DNA from: Ariolimax columbianus | Lineage: Eukaryota; Mollusca; Gastropoda; Stylommatophora; Arionidae | Direction of reading: 5' to 3' | NCBI GenBank assembly: GCA_036924085.1 | Contig: JAVGWX010000003.1 | Coordinates: forward strand, 116,991,264-117,055,263 | DNA: 64,000 nucleotides | Shown here: in pieces, positions 22,126-31,619 of the stretch | Numbering within the stretch: the first letter of the stretch is position 1 | Layout of the letters: every line of letters begins with the position of its first letter | Translations under genes and position numbers: made by a program | The notes under the pieces: model-generated | What the model was told of the DNA's origin: nothing | What the model saw: only the letters and a program-made list of their open reading frames with translations | Databases searched by the model: none

Positions 22126-22573
22126 GACTTTTACAATTGGTAGCATGTACGAACTCAGAAGAACAACTCTATTGTATGTACATTCATCAAATGTATTATC
22201 TACATATAAAGAAAGTGCACAATGTAAAAACTGTTTTTTCTTACAAAATTGTTAGGACAAATTTACACACTGCTGTGTCATTTTTTGACAGTCTCCGTTG
22301 CGTTACATTCCTGTCTAGTAAGCTCCTAATAAGGGCATGGATTCTCTAGAAAAAAAAGTCTTTAGTCGCGTGTGTAACACTTGTTTGTAACTCATGCACA
22401 ACTCGTTGTTTCAATTTTGATGTCGCCTGCAATGACATATACTTTATAGAACTGTAGCACACCATGTATGATGTATGATGTCTTGACCCTTGACTGATGA
22501 CCCGAATTACAACAAGTTCAATCATAGTTATTCTGGGATTTTTTTATCACGAAGCATCCATCTCCTTCAAGCT

Positions 22574-22637
22574 ACTTCGGTGTCACTACTCGGTGTCACT
22601 GCTCGGTGTCACTACTCGGTGTCACTACTTCGGTGTG
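22574..22637. repeat. 15-bp tandem repeat, 4 copies
   Basis: CGGTGTCACTACT-type units repeat every 15 bp, with small changes at the ends. It lies in an ORF, but no protein was recognised. Confidence 0.85.
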
Positions 22638-23617
22638 CCTGATTCGGTCGAGAACAGAAACTCACCCCGATATGTAACCTGTTACTCCACGTGTGCACTT
22701 TCTATAGCGACAGGCATGCATCGACATATCGAACTATCATTCACCGTTTACATTTCATAGGTTTCTCTCCGTCTCTGCTATAGACAAATGCAAATAAGAC
22801 ACTGCTTCTCGTTGGTACATGTCAGTATTGGGGCGGCCATCTGTAAACGATTACTATAATGTTATGTAGCTCGTTTACATTGTGATACTAGACGCTAGAT
22901 ACTCTTCAAGTTCTTAGTAACGACACACGAATAAGGCAAAGTGGTTATGATTTCTAAATTGTCATTGGAAGCCTCTCGTAGAACGTGTTGCGTATTTCAT
23001 ACATTTTCCAAAGTTGTTCCCGGGGTAGAAGGAATACGAAAATTTACCCTCTAAGTGAGTTGTTAAAGGCGGCTACAGAAATTTGCGCACGTGACTAGCA
23101 AAATCATAATGTAAAATCATGACTACTGAAACCGCAATTTTTTGGGTCAGGATACAGGCTTCCTAGAGGGTTCTGGGTGTAGTGGGGATTCTTATTGATA
23201 AGAAAGTAGTAAAAATTACATTTTCACAAGTTAATAGAGACTTGGTTTATTGAGCCAAGAAAATTTGCTTTACTAAAACTATTGTACGGTATTTACTTTT
23301 GATGTGCATTAATTGTGATTCCAGTATTATTTTATGTTTCTATTTTTTTTTAAAGTCACAACGCACGTGACCTCAGGTAAAATATTAACAACAGTGAACG
23401 TAGGAAAAAAAATATGGTCATGAAGAATGAAAGTGATACAATTAACTAGCTATGTCAATCAATCCATCAACGTCGCAAACTCGATTTAGTGTCTGCACAT
23501 GTCAGTCAGCACTCGCCATTTCCCAATTCGTTGTCACACAATACATCATTCTCCCATTGCTCCATCCATCCTTCAGATGACAGAGCCCTCCTAAAAACTG
23601 CGGGCCATGTGGTACAT

Positions 23618-23718
23618 TCGGCCGGTGGGTCCCATTCAGCCCGTGGGTCATATTCGGGCGGTGGTTTACATTCAGCCAGCAGCAACCTGAAATACGTGCA
23701 TACGAACACATGTTTATA

Positions 23719-23788
<70 letters not shown>
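23618..23788. repeat. 18-bp repeat followed by a (TA)n microsatellite
   Basis: Three CATTC(G/A)GCCxGTGGGTC-like units of about 18 bp lie at 23,618-23,675, and a (TA)n run of about 74 bases lies at 23,714-23,788. The ORFs here are simple-repeat artefacts. Confidence 0.88.
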
Positions 23789-23789
<1 letters not shown>

Positions 23790-24639
23790 CTGTCGGACAG
23801 CTGAGAGAAAAGTGCTTCATTTGCAGCAAAAGTACCTAACTCAACCAAGTACAGTCGGATTAGTGATTATTAATTACACTAAAAAAGCTTCAAACATGGA
23901 GTCAAAGCAGAATATTGGCAGTGTGAGTTTTAAAAACGTGATCAAAATCGAAGCATGATAGAAAGTAGAAAAGATGTTCACAAGTGGTAGTATCTGATGA
24001 AATCTGTAAGAAAAGAAAATGACACCGCCACGATGGATAGCGTGGAAACAAAGATACAGTAAAAGAGGTACTACACCAAACGCGTTGCATCAAAGAGTGT
24101 TCCACCGGGGTTTTTGTGTATGACACAGACAAGAACTGCACCACTTCCCCATAGAGAGCATGTCGTAAGAGGAGACTAACTATGTCACATGGTATAACAC
24201 CAGCCTTGGATAGCTGGTTTGTGAATATCAGCATTGATTGCGCCTAACAGACTACGGGTCTACATTGCTCTAGTGTTTGAGTTTATTAAGATGGACTGGC
24301 ACATCGTTTAACCACCCTCTGCGGTACTTGTCCCAACACAGCCGAGTAGAGTAATAAGCTGCTTGAGCCTAGTCCGTTAAGCAGGGAATCCTCTTCAAGA
24401 CTACATCCAGCTCACGCCAGAGCTGGGGCCTGCACAGGAACATCCGCCACTGTAGAAGTAATAAGACTAAGACTGGGGCATCGCATCAGCTCGTCGACTA
24501 AGACTGGGCCATCGCATCAGGTCGTCGACATCGCATCAAAGACTGAATTTAACAAAAAGCAATCTAATATGAAATGCGCTCCGATACTGAAGGTCGAATT
24601 CGATGAGATGTTACACGCATTCAAATTCATAACATCAGA
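23789..24639. other. No gene; X-head-like fragment and a small tandem duplication
   Basis: At 24,225-24,290 the sequence (GATTGCGCCTAACAG..., CGGGTCTACATTGCTCTAGT) matches the 5' end of repeat X at 55,569-55,615 and a fragment at 39,935-39,985. At 24,465-24,540 an AAGACTGGGxCATCGCATCA unit of about 32 bp is repeated. Nothing else was recognised. Confidence 0.6.
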
Positions 24640-24995
24640 AACGGTTTGAGGAATGGATGGAATCACTACAGAAGTAATTCAGACAGGAGGGAAAATATTA
24701 ACGTGACAGCTAGCTAAGCTCTTCAACAAATTACTTAGCGACTGTCTAATTCATGACTTGTGGAAAAAATGTAACGAAATTTGATGCACGAAAATGTAGA
24801 CTTAGACTAATTGGCAAACTACCATCGGATTTCTTTGCTTGCATTCCATACAGACGTTTCACAAGAGTGAATACGAGCAGGCTCGAAAATCAGCTTGATG
24901 AAAATCAACAACCAGGACAGGCAGGTTTCAGGAGAGACCACTTCCACACATTCAACCATGTAGTAGAGATGGCGAAGAAAGGACAATTAACTCTA
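24640..24995 (+). mobile_element. LINE RT N-terminal/middle fragment
   Basis: The translation gives GMDGITTEVIQTGGKIL and QLAKLFNKLLSD in one frame, then in shifted frames equivalents of the NYRPI, KLFTR and QAGFRR...DH blocks (GQAGFRRDHFHTFNHVVEMAKK at 24,919-24,985). This is the usual order for the first half of a non-LTR RT. Frameshifts and stops are frequent. The copy is cut off before the catalytic box. Confidence 0.82.
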
Positions 24996-25044
24996 GTTGT
25001 TGTGTTTGTGGCTGGTAACTACTGCAGTGGGACTGACAGCGCAT

Positions 25045-25290
25045 AGATTCCTTCAAACTGAACAACCGAAGACGACTTCACAGGATCCACTGGCACGACC
25101 TGATATCCGTAAGTGAATTAGTTTGGTGTGCTCTGCTTGCAGATATTGTCTCTACGATGTATCGCCGTCGACTCTCCCTCTTCTGTCACCTGGCAAGCCT
25201 TCCCAGGGAAGTTACAACCGATGAGATGCTTCGGTATGCTGTAGGGACGAAAGACTGGAAGAGACCGTGCTCATCCTTTACAGACGAAAA
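25045..25290 (+). mobile_element. LINE RT C-terminal fragment
   Basis: The frame RIHWHDLISVSELVWCALLA, then TMYRRRLSLFCHLASLPREV, resembles the RIRW.D.VSN.EV...(I)RRRRLALFGHVARL end of a non-LTR RT. It follows the fragment ending at 24,995, but the catalytic region is missing, so either one element was internally deleted or two fragments are adjacent. Confidence 0.7.
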
Positions 25291-25296
25291 GCGTTC

Positions 25297-26370
25297 ACGT
25301 CCAAACGGAACTTCTTTTGTAAAGACAAAAATATTTTTTTTTTAAATAGTCAAGGTGCCATGTATTGTTCCATATAATCACCTGCAACGTTAATGGACTT
25401 CTCCCAGCCTTGAAGTAATGCTTCTTCTCCTTCTGCGTTCGTTCTCAATCTCCTGCTACCAAGCCCTGAACAGGGTTTTGCAAGTAGCAGTATGTAGTCC
25501 AGAGAATGAAATACGTTGTGTCGCTAATTTACAGCTTGACTGCGATATTTGCACCTTTCGGTCCGACACATCCGTCTTCGGCGGGTAAGTAATGCTTGAA
25601 ATGCTTCAGCGTAGAAAGATCTGTCAGTTTGTCTGAACTAGTCCAGGACAAACTGTTTCACTTCGTCATCAGTGCTGAAATGCTGACTTCATAGCGATTC
25701 TTTCAGGTGTTAAAATAGGGAGACATCGCTTGAAAGGAAGTCTGGGCTGTAAAGTGAATGTTGATAAACCTCTCTGGCGAGTTTCTGCAGATGGCACATA
25801 GTGTGTTGAGCGGTATGAGGTTAAGCGTTATCTTGCATAAGCAGGACGAATTTTGTTATTAAACTCAACGTGCACTTATCTTATTAAAATGCAAATGGTC
25901 ATGAATAATAGTGTTTACCGTACCCAGAGAAGCCGTATCTCTTGTGCAATTTCGCGACATGTTTTGCGTCCATTTTCCAGGATAAGGCGTTCCATTATCT
26001 GTATATTCACATAAATGACTGTGGTGGATTGAGAGGCACCACGGCCAGGATCATCCCTCACGGATGTACAACTATCTCTAAAACATTCTGCGGCTGTGTT
26101 TCTTGTCACCATATTGTAATTGCAGACTTATGTAAATTTCCGCAGGTCTCATGCCTTCTTTTACAAGAAACTTCATCACAACACGCTGTATCAGGCAAGC
26201 ACTAACAGTGTTGTCCGTTATTTGTATTTATCTGTCACATGACTGGCCCATGGCAAGTGGGCCACCTAGCAGTTATACGACACATGCCCCTAACTCATGA
26301 TAATAGTTGCCGCACACTAAAGCCCATTCAGGTAGAACTGTAACAAAAAGAACTGGTTTCATTTGAACGT
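25297..26370 (-). mobile_element. Mariner-type transposon, degenerate, with nested SINE
   Basis: On the minus strand, pieces of a mariner/SETMAR-type transposase appear in order. VVMKFLVKEGMRPAEIYISL and QYGD form the N-terminal helix-turn-helix. Then come MERLILENGRKTCREIAQEI, SLGTVNTIIHDHL and KISARWVPR. LMQDNA*PHTAQHT is the catalytic HDNARPHT block with Arg changed to stop. HSLYSPDFLSSDVSLF follows (the second catalytic Asp is in the PSD block), then DDEVKQFVLD, and QGWEKSINVAGDYMEQYMAP ends it. At least three frame changes and several stops make it dead. Imperfect terminal inverted repeats fit 25,297-25,325 and 26,338-26,370 (ACGTCCAAACGGAAC against ACGTTCAAATGAAAC). A SINE at 25,424-25,586 splits the last part. 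Confidence 0.9.
25413..25597 (-). mobile_element. SINE-like family B, copy 1, nested in mariner, 11-bp TSD
   Basis: The insert at 25,424-25,586 (163 bp, minus) is bounded by AAGTAATGCTT at 25,413-25,423 and 25,587-25,597. Removing the insert and one TSD copy rejoins the transposase as FQALL-QGWEKS in frame. The body has the shared central module (minus, about 25,549-25,582) and ends in a GAAGAA-type tail. No tRNA head is present in this copy. Confidence 0.93.
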
Positions 26371-26371
26371 C

Positions 26372-26380
26372 CATAATATA

Positions 26381-26429
<49 letters not shown>

Positions 26430-26462
26430 ATATGTATATAAATATATATGTATATATATATG

Positions 26463-26537
<75 letters not shown>

Positions 26538-26538
26538 T

Positions 26539-26576
<38 letters not shown>

Positions 26577-26585
26577 TATATATTA
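26372..26585. repeat. (TA)n compound microsatellite
   Basis: About 210 bases of TA repeats with TATATG and TATAAA interruptions, directly adjoining the mariner end. The YIYIYI ORFs here are artefacts. Confidence 0.95.
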
Positions 26586-27644
26586 AATTGTGTTCTGCAT
26601 ACATTTGAAAACTATTTTCTTGTTACATTGATTCATAAGTGGAGAAACCATTTGATCTGATGTAAGTTACGAACATAATTGAACGAGATGTTGATACCGT
26701 CATAGTTGTTTCTCTGCCAAAACAAACCTTTTTTGAAGGACGAAACATGTCAAGTCAACTACGAATACAATTTACATACAATTTACCTGATAAGCGTTTG
26801 AAGTAAATGGTAATACCTTACTTATCAACCTTGAAATGAGACTTCAGCAATATTATAAAAGCATTTCTACTGTTTCCATTAATATCGTTGCGCAAAACTG
26901 AAAAATGTGCTGGTTACCTATTAATGCCAACCCTGAGTAGATATTACATTTTACTCTTGAATATGCAGGATGAGTAGGAATAAAGCGGCCATTACAGAAT
27001 CATAGTATAGTGGTCCTTAGTTTAGGAAATGTAATACCATTCCGTACAGTTGTAGTTCTTACTTTTCTTTTGTAATTGCCCACGTTATGTGATTTTGGAT
27101 GACGTCATCGTTGTAATCTGTCTCCTCCAAATTGGCGTTCACCCCAGAAGAAAGAAACGGGATTGGTTTTTCTCGCTATCATACCTCCACTACTTTGGTA
27201 ATGAAACAATCTCGACATGATTCATGTTGACTATGTCGTTTTGGGACAAGTGATTAAAAAAGTGTATTTCTCGAAGATTGCTTTTAAAACAACCAATTTA
27301 GAAATTGTCGAATGTACTCCGTCAAACCACAATGGACGTGGTTTTTGTACAATAGCGTAATTGTCTGGGAACTTATACATCAACAAAAGAAGGATATTTA
27401 TAAAATGAAATGGCCAACATTTTTTGGGTGCTATTTATGTGCAAAGTTTCATTAAATACGGCAAATAAAAATCATTTTATGTTGACATTTTATATGTTGC
27501 TTTCCTACTAATTCCGAATTTGTGCTCTGATGTTTTTTCAAAAAAATCAAGACATAACTACAGGTAATTTTCGTTAGTTCTCACTGATACTTACTTTCCG
27601 TGTCCAGCAACCTCACATAGTTTTCGCCCCAAAAACCAGCCACT
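26586..27644. other. No feature recognised
   Basis: About 1 kb of AT-rich sequence without identifiable genes, repeats or element termini. Confidence 0.5.
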
Positions 27645-27832
27645 GTCGACGTCTTTCTTTTCTTCTTCTCCGTTCGTTTTCTATCTCCCGCTACCAAGCC
27701 TCTAACAGGGCTTTTCAAGCAGCAGGATGTAGTCCGGAGAACGGAATGCGTAGTGTCGCTAGTTTACAGCTTGACTGCACAGCGATATTTGCACCTTTTG
27801 GTCCGACACATCCGTCTTCGGCAGAGCCACAT
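27645..27832 (-). mobile_element. SINE-like family B, copy 2, nested in a LINE
   Basis: On the minus strand it matches B copy 1: GCCGAAGACGGATGTGTCGG, GGTGCAAATATCGC, TCAAGCTGTAAACTAG, and a GGTAGCGGGAGAT end followed by a GAAGAAGAA tail. It interrupts an RT reading frame after LQNRRR. A short CGTCGA repeat at both edges (minus-strand sense) may be a 6-bp TSD, which is short for this type. Confidence 0.85.
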
Positions 27833-28085
27833 CGACGCCTATTCTGCAGAGAACACTTGGTTACTTGGATCAGGTGCCAGTCCCTAGCGACTATATATAT
27901 TTTTCTCAGCAATAGTTTATGGTTTATTGTGTCGCATGTCGCCGTGAAGTCAATAATAGCAACTCCTGCCAACTTCTTTCACTCGTACCTATCCTCCATG
28001 TTTTGCGTAAGTTTAAGGATCTGTCCCTATTTTCGGGGCCTAACTTTTGTTTCTAATGTTTGTTTTGGTCTTGCGTTGAATGGGT
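27827..28085 (-). mobile_element. LINE RT fragment
   Basis: The minus-strand frame AGVAIIDFTATCDTINHKLL, LRKIYIVARDWHL, then LQNRRR, matches the FIDL.AAYDT(V/I)NH.LLL.K.Y block around the first catalytic Asp of a non-LTR RT. Upstream, a few degenerate residues can be read to about 28,085. It is cut downstream by a SINE B insertion. Confidence 0.82.
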
Positions 28086-28883
28086 GCAGATTTAATTTAC
28101 ATATATATATATATATTAAACAAATAAAAAAAGAAGAATCAGATTACGGAAAGAAACCAAATAAGTGGTATTCATTCATTTATTACCTGGATGTTATGGC
28201 CCAACAACACCTCAATACTCGATGTGAAAAATATATGATGTTGCCATCGCAATGAAAAGCTTGACGACCCCTGAAATAACTCTGAAATGTATTCGTTATT
28301 CGTTTGCTTCATCTTTTTATTCTAGCGGATTCATTGCCAAGGTGAATCAATTAACAAAATGGTCGGCTTCGTCAGAAATGTAATCCTTTACATGCCATCG
28401 ATGTAAATTTGACTGAGTTATTATTTGTACATCCTGAAAATTTCATTGTTGTAAATGAGACGGAATAATTATTTGCACATACAAAGTCTTGTGAATATCT
28501 TTATCAGTGTCCAGTTTATCTTATAGACATGCTAATATCATCATTGCATGAATATAATTATTAAAATTCCTACATGTAATAAACTATTCAAACAGTAAAG
28601 TACCAATAACTGAATAGACTGTACTATTTTAAGGATGAATTATTTTCTTTTCTTGTGAAAACTATTTTTTTTAGACAGGCACCTATAAACAAAACAAAAT
28701 GAAGACGAGATAAATGAGTTGAAGACTTAGTTATGTAGTCAAAACGTTTCGGTGGTCTGAAGCTACAGCGGCGTGATTAAGGATAGAAAGTTCTCTAATC
28801 ATTCAGCTAAAGTAATATAGGATGGAAAACTACTGAAATGAAAGGATCTTGCTTTAATTTTTAAACACCGGGCAGGATGAATA
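28086..28883. other. No feature recognised
   Basis: A short (AT)n at 28,100-28,117 and otherwise unique-looking AT-rich sequence. Confidence 0.5.
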
Positions 28884-29263
28884 TACTAGGCGTGTTCAAT
28901 AAACCGGAACAATCTGCAACAGCAAGAAAACATATGTACGATGCGCATGATGAAATCACGTCTGGTGTCAACAGCACATACCCGCCGTCAAGTTTGCAAA
29001 ATTGTATTATCCTCTGACTCATAGTTTCCCTAGCAGATCGTTGAAAACATGGCAGGTGAGATACGGAATCCGTCCAGATTTGATCAGCGAAAGGTGATTC
29101 GGTTTCTAACAGCTGAAGGATGTCGACCAGTTGACATTCACCCTAGAATGCAGGCAGTATATGGTGACAAAAGTGTGTCTAAGATAACAGTGTAGAACTG
29201 GACATCGATGTTTAAAGAAGAACGTGAGTTAACGAAACAATATGCGTCTGACCTGGTCTCCGA
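28884..29263 (+). mobile_element. Mariner-type transposon, 5' part only
   Basis: A TA followed by CTAGGCGTGTTCAATAAACC at 28,886 resembles a mariner terminal repeat. An ATG at 29,049 opens MAGEIRNPSRFDQRKVIRFL, TAEGCRPVDIHPRMQAVYGD and KSVSKITV*NWTSMFKEERE, the N-terminal helix-turn-helix region of mariner/SETMAR-type transposases, with one stop. The similarity ends at about 29,260, where a different repeat begins, so the catalytic domain is missing. Confidence 0.85.
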
Positions 29264-29528
29264 AGATCTTTCGTTAACTCACGTCAATCGAAACGCGCAA
29301 GTTTCTAGCGATCCCTGGTCTCAGGGGAGGTGGGACCAGATTGCACGCATTCTGAGTTACCTCCAGTCGTCTCGACTGATCGCCTTTCCACTTATCCAAT
29401 GTAGTTTGGCACCATATTGTGGGGTGGAAGACGCGGGGTTTCTTCTCACTATAATCAAAATACAGTGCTAGTTATATCATCAAGATTTTGATGATGTCGC
29501 CATGATCGCTTGCGATGAGCAACTAACG
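29264..29528 (+). mobile_element. SINE-like family E, copy 2
   Basis: It matches 49,310-49,590: GCGCAAGTTTCTAGCGA, CTGGTCTCA, GGACCAGA, TACCTCCAGTCGTCTCGA, TTTCTTCTCACTATAATC, and a tail near GATCGCTTGCGATGAGCAAC. The second half is also shared with repeat X (56,030-56,275). It truncates the mariner copy. Confidence 0.72.
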
Positions 29529-29964
29529 TCATTCAATATTGTCTACTATGTACCTTGTTTTGTCGTTTCTTATTTCTCTTCTTACTGGTCTTGTGCAGTT
29601 TATATATTGTGCCGGTTTTGTCAAACCTCTTTTATTTTAATTTGCTCCTATTTTATAGGAACTTCAGTGCTTCTTCAGATATTTAGCCGTCTTTCTTGTG
29701 TGTCGGAATCGAGCTTTATGCAACAGAAATTAAAATGTCCTTTGCATGTGAGATCAACTCGTCTAATGTCATCTCTTTTTAGACAGCCATCTACGCCTCA
29801 AACGTATTTTGTACGTTGATGCTTATTTAATTGGTATCGCTTTTCCATCAAAACATATTGATCGCCCTTCTCAGTCTCATCTTAAAAACTAGAGCCAATA
29901 GCAGACGGTGTCTTGATACTATGAAACATCGCAGATGGGATAGAGCCTTTCAGTCCATCTATAA
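29529..29964. other. No feature recognised
   Basis: T-rich sequence with one 105-codon ORF (29,502-29,819). It has no recognisable domain and looks hydrophobic only because of base composition. Confidence 0.5.
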
Positions 29965-30665
29965 GAAGATGCTGCGAAAATTAAAACTTATTTGCAAACA
30001 TAAACAAAACTTACATCATGACCACCGACAAAACAAGAAGTCAACATAAATTCAAGTTTCGTAGGCGTGGAAATAGAACAGGTCAAAAACTTCAATAACC
30101 TGGGCTCAAGAATGGACAGTATTGACGACTGCTGAATAGAAATCAGAAGGAGATTACAATTGCAATACAGAGGCTACACAACACGATGACACTATAACGG
30201 AATACTCACAAACTAAGAAAAGTGAAACAATTTGAGAACCTGTGTTTAATTCCGTTGCAGTACACGGCTGTGAAACTTGGACAGTTACCTAGAAGTATAA
30301 TCGAGTCCTACTAATAGAAATGTTACAGAAATGGCATCAGAATACCATGAAGCGATAAAAAGAAAAATGCAACATTCGACAGGAGTTGACTATAGAGAAG
30401 AACTGGTTCACAATTTCCACAGTGAACAGAAAATTGTAATACTTTGACCAAATCAGATGACACAGTGTTCTTGTCAGAACAGTAATGGAAGGTATGGTGT
30501 CGGCAAGAGAACCAGAAGCAAATCAAAAAGGCGATGGCACCAAGATGTAAAGGAATGCTAGGATATGAGGACGTGAGGTTCGAGATGGCAGGAGATCGAG
30601 TTTATTACAGCGGGCTGTAATGGGAACGACGGTCAGCAAAGATCAAACTACATAATGAATACTCC
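29965..30665 (+). mobile_element. LINE RT C-terminal fragment
   Basis: In shifting frames it reads IMTTDKTRSQHKFKF, VGVEIEQVKNFNYLGSRMDS, AVHGCETWTVT, FGHIRWHSVLVRTVMEGMVS and RRWHQDVKE, the post-catalytic order of RTE-like RTs. The FRxSxxVRTVMEGMV type end also resembles the minus fragment at 44,440-44,600. Stops and frameshifts are abundant. Confidence 0.8.
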
Positions 30666-31619
30666 AAATAACGTGAGGGCACTTTATCAAAGTTGACAGT
30701 TTTCAAAACGAAACCGTTAGCATACTTGCAGCGATAATTGTTGTTTCCAAATTCAACTGAAAAGTTCAAGAGAACTTCGCATTATATAGTATATATATTA
30801 TTCTTTAAAAAGAAATTTACTTACATCATTAATATCGGGTTACTGTTAGTCTATAGACCTTAAAATAGACGTTAATTAATTATTGACTGTAATAATTTAT
30901 AATATGACTAGCAATTAATGATTAAATCCAACCTTTGTTAATTTAATATACTACAAGCATGACTTTGTTAGATGATTAATATAAGCAAGTCACACAACTG
31001 CACCTTAATATATACTGTATTGTATGTATGTGTATGTTTGTAAGTAACCTACTATATACAATGTGTATGTAAAATTGGTGTACAATGGTTAGAGAGATAT
31101 TGCATCTCACGTGCGGTTCTCATCTCTTCATCGAGCTGATATATGGCTCCACAAATAGTTCTTGTGTACGGCAGCGGCCACAGCCCGGGCAACAGTCTTG
31201 GATGAATGGCTAAGCTGCATGAGTGAACTATGGAAAGATCCATGGCTGGAAGATGTGTATCCCGAGTACATGAAAACTGTGACGGCGAGTAAGGCGGAAT
31301 TTTTACAGAAAGGAACGGCTTTCAAGGCGAAACAGAAAAATGTGTGTTACACACGAGGAGTTTTTGACACGTAGAAAGTACGGCTAGCCACTATAGAAGA
31401 GTGTGGGACCTCACCATGTATTACCAAAGAACATAATGGACCATACAAAAATACAGTTACAACCCGACCCCACGGAGAACTCTGTTGTAAATGGTAGCAT
31501 GGATAAGATGTCACATCTGGTGAACAAGTCAGAGCAATGTGTTATTTGTGGCTAAAATCAGTTAATGAAGGGCCACATACTGATAATGTCCGTCTGAAAA
31601 CGAAAATGGAGGATCTCCG
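30666..31619. other. No gene recognised; probable LINE 5' region at the end
   Basis: AT-rich to about 31,100, then slightly GC-richer sequence leading into the LINE endonuclease at 31,620. It may be a LINE 5' region. A 70-codon ORF at 31,162-31,374 has no recognisable domain and fair base composition; I cannot say whether it is LINE ORF1-like or chance. Confidence 0.45.

Larger units (their letters stand above)
21971..23617. other. No gene recognised
   Basis: Mostly AT-rich unique sequence. It contains a G-rich stretch at 22,089-22,125 and a short tandem repeat at 22,574-22,637, listed separately. No protein similarity was found in any frame. Confidence 0.55.

Noticed and set aside
31162..31374. 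70-codon ORF upstream of the LINE endonuclease as a host gene
   Set aside because: No domain recognised and no splice-like context seen. It could be LINE 5' sequence or chance.
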